From Cytidiella melzeri (Eukaryota; Basidiomycota; Agaricomycetes; Polyporales; Irpicaceae), in NCBI GenBank assembly GCA_022592445.1, contig JABYQR010000495.1, forward strand, positions 1-26,606: a stretch of 26,606 nucleotides of DNA, read 5' to 3'. Both the position numbers and the translations under genes were made by a program. Below, piece by piece: positions 1 through 8,492 of the stretch (positions are counted from its first letter, which is position 1; each line of letters opens with the position of its first letter). The notes under the pieces were generated by a model. The model made no database searches and had not been told where the DNA came from. It saw only the letters and a program-made list of their open reading frames with translations.

Positions 1-758
1 TTTTTTGTGTGCGCGAGGACCTGTCGGCGGAGGTTTTCCACCGCCAGCACCGTTTGCAGACAAGTGAGGATGGGCGGGAAGCTGATTGTGAATCCGTAAC
101 ATAGGAGATTCCGAGTGGTTGCGGGAGTCGTTGGAATTGACGTGACGCCCACTGGCTAGAACTGCGGCTTGAGACTTCTCGAGCTCTTCACTGAAAGAAC
201 ATGATCACCTGCGCAACCGGAATAAAAATCAAGATGCTTACGACAGGGACTCGATGACTTGGTGAGCTTCTGGTACAGATCCGCATAGTGAGTTTTGTGG
301 GCTCCTGTGAGTAGCATAAACACACCTCTGAGCGCTCCTTCCAGTTTCTGAGAGACTCTACGCAGGGAGCGCACATCTTCCTTTAACCTGCCTGTCTCGC
401 CTGACTTGAGTATCTCGTAGAGTTCATCGTTTTCCTCTTGGAGAACTTTCACCCGTTGTGTGAGTGCCGCTGTTACCGTGTCTGACGACGCTACGGCGGT
501 GGACGAACGGCTGTTGATGAGGGGAAGTAATAGCGACACCAGCGGCGGCGGCAGTGAGATAGGATCTGATACGGTCGGTGCTGGTTGTGTGGGTAGATAC
601 TGGCGTAAGTGCGCGACCTCGTCCTGTTGCGTATCGGTCCGTCAGTACCATGCTTCGCGCGCACAACGGGTGGTGCTCACTGTCAATTCCGCGACTTGCG
701 CGTCGCGTTGTCTGAGCAAAGTTTCCAATTCAATTTCTCTAGAGGTAGGAAGCTCCAT
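1..758 (-). CDS. Coiled-coil protein, WTAP/Mum2-like candidate (3' end outside window)
   Basis: Exons on the minus strand: 758-681, 623-326, 269-242, 190-1 (still open at the edge; 198 codons). The introns are 57, 56 and 51 nt with GT-AG ends; the first has a TACTGAC branch site. Frame is kept only if all three are removed, which supports the model. The start is the ATG at 758, giving MELPTSREIELETLLRQRD. The middle is a strongly charged coiled coil (about residues 80-140) containing QEENDELYEILKSGETGRLK and then EAHQVIESLSEELEK. The tail is rich in Asn, Ser, Pro and Gly. The heptad pattern and the QEN-EL...LE-EL spacing recall the WTAP/Mum2 family, the scaffold of the mRNA m6A methyltransferase complex, but this is a remembered resemblance. 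It could equally be another conserved fungal coiled-coil protein. The gene structure is firmer than the function. Confidence 0.6.
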
Positions 759-1423
759 GTCGTAGAAAAAAACACCTCCGCCAGCGTGGTCAACGTCGGC
801 TGCGTTGGAGTCGGGGACGACCAGTGAGACTCTCTGAGCGCGCAAGTCGCTGCAACTTGCCGACGACCACGTGATTAGCCGGTCTTCATTAGGTGTGACG
901 CGCTTCATTGTGATCCGCCCTTCCCCAATCAGTATCCCGCCCACATGGTGAACTTCAAGTGGAACAGTGTCCACAGCACAGTAATATTGCTACAGTTACA
1001 AGTCTATACTAGAACTACAATTTGGGATGGAAAGATTACTACGATAACGCTTCAGGCTACTAGCAAGTAATGCATAGTCCGTTATTGATGATGAAGGAGT
1101 GTATGTTTTCGCGGGTATATCAAGCCAGATGATCAAAGGAATGGAGCGCAATCAATTACGGGATGTCGCCAGTGCACGAGAGGGTTCTGGTCCGAGTGTA
1201 CTGAGATGGACGCAAACTATGCGTCGAGAAGGCCGTCATCTGGCTCCTTCAAGTTGGTGGGGACCTTAGAAACCGAAGAAGTCTTGGAACTTAGTTCGGC
1301 GTATACAAAGTTGTCGAGTAGGTTGACTGTGCATCGACAAAGGCGTTAGAGAAGCTCAAGCTCAACTCAACAGAACGAAATGCGAGGTGAAAGTTCCTTC
1401 TCACCTAGCATGTAGCCCCGCAC
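759..1423. other. Intergenic stretch without a recognisable gene
   Basis: About 665 bases between the start of the coiled-coil gene and the stop of the next minus-strand ORF. Open frames run through 759-974 on the minus strand, in frame upstream of the chosen ATG, but they look like 5' leader. I see no RNA gene, repeat or conserved protein. The promoter of the coiled-coil gene must lie here, but no clear TATA box is visible. Confidence 0.4.
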
Positions 1424-1684
1424 TCATCCCATGCGGAATAGCTTCCTCAAACTGTCCTTGAAAGAAGGCATGCTTGTGCTCTTCTTCAGCGACCTCACCC
1501 TCACACCAAACTCTGCATCCGAATTCTCCTCATCGCTTTCGGCGGTTGTTGCGTAGACATTTCGCAGGTCCTCGTAGAGCGCATGGTTTTCGCGCGGCGT
1601 ATGTGAGAAGGAGAAGATGTTGAACGCGTGAGGTGCAGACGGAGCTGCCGGGAAGAAACCGTAAGGCTGTGCCGAGCGGGACAT
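1424..1684 (-). CDS. Small hypothetical protein, 86 aa
   Basis: A single open frame from ATG 1684 to TGA 1424. The product begins MSRSAQPYGFFPAAPSAP and has an acidic stretch (TTAESDEENSDAEFG, about residues 46-60) followed by a basic, Ser-rich C-terminus ending in FKDSLRKLFRMG. I do not recognise it. The frame stays open upstream to 1834, but the upstream part is low-complexity Ser/Pro/Cys of a non-coding type, so I prefer the internal start. In favour of a real gene: biased, protein-like composition and a neat acidic/basic layout. Against: short length, no intron and no identified family. It lies on the same strand as its neighbours, 740 bp beyond the STEEP1-like stop codon. Confidence 0.4.
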   Translation of the reverse strand: MSRSAQPYGFFPAAPSAPHAFNIFSFSHTPRENHALYEDLRNVYATTAESDEENSDAEFGVRVRSLKKSTSMPSFKDSLRKLFRMG

Positions 1685-2324
1685 GGCGGATGGAACAGGG
1701 ACAGGACTGCAGATAGAACAACAACGGGGGAGCAGGGAGGCAAATCCAGAGTTGAAGTGTGAGGCAAGGTGGGCAATTGCAACGCTAGGGTGGTCCTGAC
1801 GATGTTTGTTCGATGTGCTGAGCTGAGCTAGCACGCAGGGTCGTGTACATCCGGCACCTGAGCTCGATTGCTTATGTACCTAGTCAAAGTCTCAAATCCG
1901 ACAACTGGTGTACGCACGATCAGACTGCGTTGGGATCTTCTACAAGGTTTTCCTGCTCGGACTGCTTCCAGTATCCAGCCCCTTGTACACTTTACGGACG
2001 AATAACGACCATCGGTTGTACTCGAAAAGGGAAAGACTGATAACGTGAGAGAGACTTTGTACAACATCCGAGCTCACACCTATTTGGGAACAAGGGGGTA
2101 ACGATATGCGGAACAAGACGCCGCGCTCTAGAGGCATTCCGGCCAACATGAACCCGCGCATCTGCGAAATGTCCTCTGCTGGAGATTGACAGCCGAGAAT
2201 TGAGCGGCTGCGCTAGCATCGACTATATAGAGCGCTGCGACTCAATCTCCGAAGTATAATGTGTATAGCTGTAAGTATAAGTCATGCAGACCGTCGGCGA
2301 CTTGGGGTGCCATTGTGTCCGGCG
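1685..2324. other. Intergenic stretch between small ORF and STEEP1-like gene
   Basis: About 640 bases. Short overlapping open frames exist on both strands but none is protein-like. An alternative 3' exon of the STEEP1-like gene is possible here: the donor GTACGT just before its stop (2344) could join to an AG followed by a short tail ending near 2242. No RNA gene or repeat is seen. Confidence 0.35.
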
Positions 2325-3000
2325 TTATGATACTGGACGTACGAGGTTCTCGTCCTCGAACGCATCTGGAGGAACTTGTCCTTGTGCTTGACTGAGTGCA
2401 CCCTTGAGGATATACAGGAAAGGGCCAGATTTGATCGGAGGAGGCGTTGCCTGGTATCCTATTACCAAGTCGCAACGTGAGCAATGAAACCTGTATTGAC
2501 GTTCGTGTCCATTGGCTCTGTCAAATGTCCGAGTCAAGTTCAGCAAGCGACGGTTCAACCAGACATTCAATACTCGCCGTTCGACCAAAACTGGCTCTCT
2601 CAAAATGCCGTTGAGTTTGAACACCCTTGCTTTGCCAGCGTCGCTATTCTGGCAACGGATAACGGTTGAGCCGTCCGTCGGTCTTTTTGGGAGGCTGGAA
2701 AGACTCTTATCAATGACGAGCTGGAAACCGTCGTTACCGTCGGTGCTCGTATGACCGGAATAGATGCGTTGGTACACACTATGAACTCCCCACAAATGCA
2801 ATCTGTGGCAATGGTTTATCAGGTCACCGCGCAAATCGGAGAAAGAAGAAGATGGAAGTACAGTAAACGCGCAGGGCCGCCGTGGAAGATGCAGTTGGCT
2901 GGGCTGAACGGAGATGTTAGTGCAGGGGAACACGCGTAGAAAGAGGGAACTGACCATCCGCGGACGAGGATACGGCTGAACGGGACACAACCTTTGGCAT
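2325..3000 (-). CDS. STEEP1 / UPF0428 (CXorf56) family zinc-binding protein
   Basis: Exons: 3000-2955, 2903-2862, 2802-2780, 2720-2578, 2517-2325, giving 148 aa. The N-terminus MPKVVSRS is the invariant start of the animal family and fixes the ATG. The core follows in order: VYYCICGEFILVIDKSLSSLP (about 28-48), a Cys in TVIRC (60), ERQYRFHCSRC (about 90-100), then IGYQATPPPIKSGPFLYI. C31, C33, C97 and C100 form the family's two Cys pairs, presumed to bind zinc. The human member is known for helping STING leave the ER; the fungal role is unknown, since fungi lack canonical STING signalling. The fungal protein is shorter than the animal one (about 222 aa), lacking the lysine-rich tail. Introns 1-3 are GT-AG (51, 59, 59 nt). 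Intron 4 (2577-2518, 60 nt) keeps the frame only with a GC donor, or may be retained in frame. The C-terminus could be extended by splicing from 2344. Confidence 0.88.
2518..2577 (-). other. GC-AG intron in the STEEP1-like gene
   Basis: The donor is CG|GCGAGT, with a GCTGAAC branch-like site and a GACAG acceptor; the length is 60 nt. The nearby GT (GTATTG, starting at 2573) would put the acceptor out of frame. The intron length is a multiple of three and has no stop, so retention would add 20 residues between VER and ANGHERQ. Confidence 0.65.
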
Positions 3001-3294
3001 AATTAAGCAAGCGCTTCAGAAGAAATAGACGTTGTAGATGAGATTTGGGCGCAAGTTCAGCGCATGAGTAGACGTGGGACTGGCGGATGTCGTGAGAGTC
3101 GGTGAGAGTTTCAAAGAGAGTTGTGTCCAACGACCGAGAGTCGCGCATCGGGCGTGTAGCTACTAGCCGCCCTAATTGAAGCACGTGGCAATCACAACGA
3201 TCCCGTCTCTTATTATCCCTCCGTCCGCCTACCGTCCACGGGTTTATCAGGCCTTCGTCCTACACGACCACCATCGCTCCTACCTCCGGACCCT
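3001..3294. promoter_or_regulatory. Divergent promoter between STEEP1-like and ankyrin genes
   Basis: 294 bases separate the two divergent ATGs (3000 minus, 3295 plus). A palindromic E-box CACGTG sits at 3182-3187, roughly mid-way. There is no TATA box; the plus-side leader is C/T-rich, as usual for TATA-less fungal promoters. Co-expression of the pair is possible but inferred from layout only. Confidence 0.45.
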
Positions 3295-5338
3295 ATGGCG
3301 GAGAAGGATGCCACTGTACGCCTCCGGCGTGCTGTACAAGGTGTGAACCAACTCTTGTGCAGATTTTCGAGGATATACCCTGATGTCGACTTGCTCAAGA
3401 GAACAACCTATTTCTGGTCAAGCGACTTATCAAGAGGACGGGGGATATGAGAAACCCAGACCCCGCTAATAAACGATATACTTCTCTGGCCTTGGCTGCA
3501 ATACTGGGCAACGAAGAGACGTTCGAGTACCTGCTTGGTATCGGGCACGATGACGATGAAATCAGCAGGGTAAGTGCGATAGTTTGCTATGGACCCATCG
3601 AATCTTGGGATCTGACGAGTCTATGGTGTAGGACTCTGAGGATAGCACAGTTCTCATCCTGCTTGCTGAAGCCAAACCTCCTGTCGCCGCTTCTTGCTGC
3701 GGTGGATCTATCGACCAAGAGTTTTATGGTGCCACATTGCGCATGGCGCGTCTGTACAACGATCGCTATCCGGAAACACTCGATTGGGCCAATGCAGATG
3801 GCAAGACTGCCCTTCACATAGCATCACAACGAGGGAACGAAGAACTCGTCCGAGTGCGTGTATAGCGATCGTAAATGTTTTTGTCTTTCTCAGCCCCACT
3901 CCAGATGCTTCTCAGCCTTGGTGCCGATTTTGACTTGCCAGATAACGAGGGAAACACTGCGTTACATTAGTAAGTCGTGTGCGAACATAGTCTTATTAAC
4001 ATAAGGTGCGACATTTTATACTGATACCCTGCTTTGTAGCGGAAGTGCATGGGGGCATATACCGGTAGGTTTGCCATTACACCATCCTTGTGCCTAGGGC
4101 TTGGTCTTACCGGCTGCCCAGGTCGTTCAACTTCTCATCGAGCGAGGATGCCAGTACAACGTTCGAAACAACGATGGTTTTACACCGTCTGACTATGCTT
4201 ACTCGTAGGTGCTGACATGGTCTAGTCCCGTCGCGGCAGCTGATTTCATGACAGGACAAGCACGAAGGACGTCTTACAAGACACCGCTCGAGCACAGTTT
4301 GAGCTGAACAAAAAATCTCGGCGCAACGTCTTTGCCCAAGCTGCTGCTCGCGGTAACGAATGGGGAGCTGTGGGCAGTGTGATGCCTCCTCCTTTGCCTC
4401 CTAAGCTATCGAGTAGCAGCATACCGCGACTGACAGACAGCAGCCTTCGAATGCGCAGTGGCTCAGGAGCAAGTCGGACCACGGAGACGTCTGATTCCGG
4501 AGAATGGAACGACAACTATGCTACTGGCGGCCATTCGCGCACCTTGACTCCATCCGCCACTTCCTCACTATCACCTCCACGGAGCGGTATTCCCTTGCCG
4601 TCTGGAGCTTCACTGGCGCAGACAAACCTGACCTCAGCTCAGAGTGTGAGAGACGGATTGTCGCCTATAGCATCACGTATGCGCGAACGCGACGCTGAAG
4701 CTATGGAGAAGTACAAACTTCGACAGCGGAGTGGGAGTGCTGCTACGGCTTCCACCGATGCGCCCTCCCAAAGCGGGTCGGGTATCTCGTCCAATGGTCC
4801 TTCTGAGGATGAGCTTACATCCCTCAAGTCCCTTGTCACAGTCGGCTCTGTCGCCCCGAGACGAAGGCTCCGACCTTCAGCTTCGGCGGCACAGCTTCGG
4901 AGCCCATCGCAACCTCCAGTTCTTTTGAACCCCCAAGCTCCAACTCTGTCAGAAAACCGCTCGCGCAACGGATCAAGTCCTGGTATTCTAAAAAGACACC
5001 CTTCATTATCATCTGCATCGTCGCTCACAACTGGCAAGAACTCCACGCCTACCACTCCAACCCAACCTTTTCCACCTCCGCGCACTTCCTCCTCCCGGCC
5101 CTCAATTTCGACAGAGAGTAGTAGAGACAAGGAATACACGGGACCGTCTACCGAATATGCCAAGTTCCCCCCACCTCCAGAGCCGGTGGCTGAGAAGACA
5201 CAGACAACCACACCCACTGCGACTTATACGCGACGCATACCTTTTTTCTCACACAAGCAGAGTTCGGACCGAGAACATCACGGTTTTGCTCATAAACGCA
5301 ACTCATCTTCGAATTCACTGGCACCTCGAGTAACATAG
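3295..5338 (+). CDS. Ankyrin-repeat protein with long Ser/Pro-rich tail
   Basis: Exons: 3295-3340, 3400-3569, 3632-3853, 3905-3969, 4040-4064, 4122-4204, 4255-5338, giving 564 aa. All six introns are 50-70 nt GT-AG; exon 5 is only 25 nt. The N-terminal 215 residues hold a charged helix (RRAVQENNLFLVKRLIKR), then ankyrin repeats: NKRYTSLALAAILGNEETF (about 38-56), DGKTALHIASQRGNEELV (about 127-145), NEGNTALHYGSAWGHIP (about 160-176) and NNDGFTPSDYAY. Then comes a charged linker (QDTARAQFELNKKSRRNVF). The last ~350 residues are disordered, rich in Ser, Pro, Thr and Arg, with SH3-ligand-like runs (PPPLPPK, KFPPPPEP). Ankyrin repeats bind proteins; the partner is unknown. The architecture matches a common basidiomycete protein, in the style of yeast Avo2/Nas6-type adaptors, but no orthology is claimed. 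Splice sites are fixed by uninterrupted ankyrin frame. Confidence 0.88.
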
Positions 5339-5761
5339 TATCACCGATACGTTACGTTCCTCGTATGTACGCTTTGCTTACACGTTGCTTCTCCTCCGGG
5401 CTACTTGTTGTGTATTTCAGACTCTTTTTTGTGTGCCACTCGCTGTGTACTTTCTGCTCTGTAGCCTACTTCTCCACGCATAGGACACTGATTCATCTGC
5501 TCACTCGCGCCATCCTGTTATTTTCTACGTTGCACACACATCCATTAGATATTAGTTACGCACAATCATATCATGCTCGTCCGCTCATCTCCAGTCGCCC
5601 ACGGAAGTTGCCGATTATATGTTTCGTTTACGGGAGATTTACCTACTCCATCATGCTTGGTGGCGGTACCCTCCTTGGTTCGACCTACAACCACCTTTGA
5701 GCCCTTGTCACGACCTCTCTCTTTTGACTCTCATCTCAAGCTCGCGATTGATTGACGAGCG
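5339..5761. other. Intergenic: ankyrin 3' end and MFS transporter promoter
   Basis: 423 bases between two plus-strand genes, pyrimidine-rich and T-rich. It must contain the ankyrin terminator and the transporter promoter. Open frames here are low-complexity and not protein-like. No clear TATA box or repeat is seen. Confidence 0.4.
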
Positions 5762-8338
5762 ATGTCTTTTCCTACGAGCAGCGACGCGGACCCAGATCCC
5801 ACCACGCAAATCCCATGGCCATCCAGAAAGACCAAGAAAGTGAGAATAAGTGAATCCACGGAGCGAGCACGTTCAATCACGATGCCCCCGGAGGCTACAA
5901 ACAGCGCAGATCTCAACAGAGGTAGCAGCGGAAACGCGAAGGAGGTCAACCCCTCTCGCAAGCGCATGACAACATGGGACTTGGTGAAGCTGAGTATATC
6001 TATGGCTGGGGCACAAATAGCTTGGACAGTCGAGCTCGGGTGAGCATCTTTTGACACTGTTGTAGGTGCGGAAGCTTGGGCTTACTTCTGTCGTCGACAG
6101 ATATGGCACGCCGTTCCTCCTGTCGCTAGGCCTGTCTGAGCAACTGACAAGTCTGGTGTGGCTTGCCGGCCCTATAAGTGGTCTCATCGCCCAGCCTCTC
6201 ATCGGTACGTGTCACTCCTGACTGGCTCTCGAAATAACATGTGACACCGCTTCTGCAACAACTTAGGTGCGATCTCCGATGCCTCTCATTCAAAGTATCG
6301 TAGACGGTATTGGGTTGTCCTCTCCACCGCGGTTCTAGTTTTCTCTACGTTCACCCTGGCCTTTTGTCAAGATATCGCAGCCTTTTTCGTTGATCTGTTT
6401 GGCGGAGGCAAGGGCAGCTGGGATCCGCAATGGACCAAGGATGTGAGTGGTACTCAAATCAGGAAGCGCCCCCTCTCTGAACAGGGCCTTCACGAGCTAT
6501 AGGTTCAGAACACTGCGATTCTACTAGCAGTCATCTCGTTTTACTTGCTGGACTTTGCTCTTAATGCTCTACAAGCCTCCCTCAGAAACCTTTTGCTAGA
6601 CATCACTCCCCCTGAGCAACTTAATGCAGCCAACGCATGGCATAGTAGGATGACAAATGCGGGCAACATTGTCGGCTTTGGGTTTGGCTTCCTCCCGCTG
6701 GCAAACCTTCCCCTGCTTCGTCTCCTGGGTGGTGATCAATTCCGGAAGTTCTGCGTTATCAGTGTTGTCCTTCTAGTGATCACAGTCTGGATCACTTGCT
6801 GGTCACAAGAAGAGAAATCTCGCGAAGATGTTCTCCGTGCTGAGAAGAGGCGAGTTATGGGAGTTTCTTTTCCGAGTGCACTACGACGCTAATTATCGGT
6901 GCAGTAGTAAGATATTGGATGTCCTCAGCAATATCAAACAAGCTGTGATTGCTCTACCGAAGCCAATTCGACGTGTCTGTTATGTGCAGGTGTTCGCATT
7001 CATGGGGTGGTAAGGTTGATCCACCAACGTCGTGAGTATGCACTGACACAGCTTTTAGGTTCCCTTTTCTCTTTTATGCGTATGTCTATCCATAATACTC
7101 CCGTATACTCATGCCTAACATTACCTTAGGACCACATATGTTGGCCAAGTTATGGCCTATGAGCTAGGGCGTGAGCCTGATAACGACTTGGCCACGAGGA
7201 CTGGAGAATTTGCGTTGACAATCTACAGTATTGGTTCGTGCTTGTCTACTGATACTACCGAACGACTTGATTGATACTTATACAGTGGCCGTCTGTGCTG
7301 GGGTTGTACTTCCACGTCTGACTGTACGAGATACTCGCCTTTTGGCACACGATGATGACGAGGACGAAGACGCGGAGTTTGCTCGGTTGAAGGCCACTGT
7401 CATGGAATGGCGTGCTGAAGCTGCTCGCAAGGGACAGCCACTCAAGTTGCCCTTCATGCCTTTCTTCTTGAGGAACATCTGGACTGGAGCAATGTTACTA
7501 TTCGCTGCTATTACCTTCTCCACTTTCTTCATTACGAAAGTGTGGCAGGTACGTACCCATGCAGTAAATCGACTGGATCCACGAACTTATGCACTTGTTA
7601 GGCGATCGTTGCAGTCAGCTTGGTCGGTATTTGCTGGGCAGTAGCTTGCTGGGTACCATTCGCTATCATCATGGAGGTGAGCGCCTTTTTCCCCATTGGA
7701 CGATATATCATTTGCTCAGCTCCAATACCAGTTCCTCAAGGAGCGCGAGCAAGATACGCCTGAACAATTACCGGACCGTACTCCTGGCGGGAGGCGTCCT
7801 TCACACAGTCGAACGCTATCCACTCCGGCTCGACGCCCAAGCGCCGCGAACAGCGAACGCGAACCGCTGCTTCGTCGTCGCCGCTCATTCGATGAAGAGC
7901 TGATCGCTCCTCCAGACGAAGATGCAGCTGCTGGTGGCACAATCTTGGGTATTCACAATCTCGCTATCGTCTTTCCTCAATTCATCGTGAGTGGTGTCGT
8001 TCATTCTCAATCAAGATGGCTTTTCTGATCCTCGCAATGCTCAGATCGCCCTGGTTTCCAGCGCCATTTTCCGCGCTGTGGATTCCGAGCTGGACTCAGA
8101 CCCAAACAACCACAATACGTACTACGGTAAGAATGGAGTTGCGTGGGTTCTCCGATTTGGTGGTCTGTGTGCATTGGTAAGTCTCTAGATACTTGAACAA
8201 CACTATCAGTTGCTGACGGCCATTTGTTATTAGTTCGGTGCTGCGATCTCTCGCATGGTACCACCCACTCGCACAGAGAAGCAAATGCGTCGCCGTCTTG
8301 CTGAGATTAAAATTCTTGAGTCTGAGGGAACACCCTAA
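5762..8338 (+). CDS. MFS sugar/proton symporter, SUT/GPH type (12 TM)
   Basis: Twelve exons: 5762-6039, 6101-6204, 6267-6442, 6503-6849, 6905-7009, 7059-7079, 7130-7233, 7286-7548, 7602-7676, 7732-7986, 8045-8176, 8234-8338, giving 654 aa. Twelve hydrophobic segments are visible, from KLSISMAGAQIAWTVELG (about 77-94) to LRFGGLCALFGAAISRM. The loop after TM2 has SDASHSKYRRRYW, matching the MFS motif and the R-GRR of plant sucrose carriers; WTVELGYGTPFLLSLGL is typical of TM1. Family members such as plant SUTs and fission yeast Sut1 carry sucrose or maltose with protons across the plasma membrane; the substrate here is inferred. A ~65-residue cytosolic N-tail and a ~75-residue Arg/Ser/acidic insert between TM10 and TM11 could be phosphoregulated. 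Exon 6 is a 21 nt micro-exon. Intron 4 (6850-6904) requires a GC donor. Intron 9 has two in-frame acceptors 12 nt apart (exon start 7720 or 7732). Confidence 0.9.
6850..6904 (+). other. GC-AG intron in the MFS gene
   Basis: AG|GCGAGT donor and GTGCAG acceptor, 55 nt, with GCTAAT as a possible branch site. The only close GT (at 6854) would bring an in-frame TAG immediately after the acceptor, so the GC donor is needed to continue into SSKILDVLSNI. Confidence 0.75.
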
Positions 8339-8492
8339 CTTTCTTTCGTTCTTTCGAAGTATCGACTAGTCGTGTACATATCTGTATCTTCATCTCTCAT
8401 TTCGTTGTCAAAGTCTGGACTCTCCAAGTTTTCTCTCCATGTTCGTCTACTCGTCTTCCGAAGCTGTATACAACCATCATCTATCTCCATTA
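8339..8492. terminator. Shared 3' region of convergent MFS and DPH6 genes
   Basis: 154 bases separate the two convergent stop codons. The region is T-rich, as expected for overlapping fungal 3' UTRs. No specific polyadenylation signal can be assigned. Confidence 0.4.

Noticed and set aside
309..325. A 21-nt intron in the coiled-coil gene
   Set aside because: Too short for any known spliceosome; a 56-nt intron to the next acceptor gives the expected coiled-coil frame.
4639..5217. 192-codon minus-strand open frame inside the ankyrin gene
   Set aside because: It is the mirror of the Ser/Pro-rich tail, whose codons rarely give stops on the other strand; the plus-strand gene is clearly coding.
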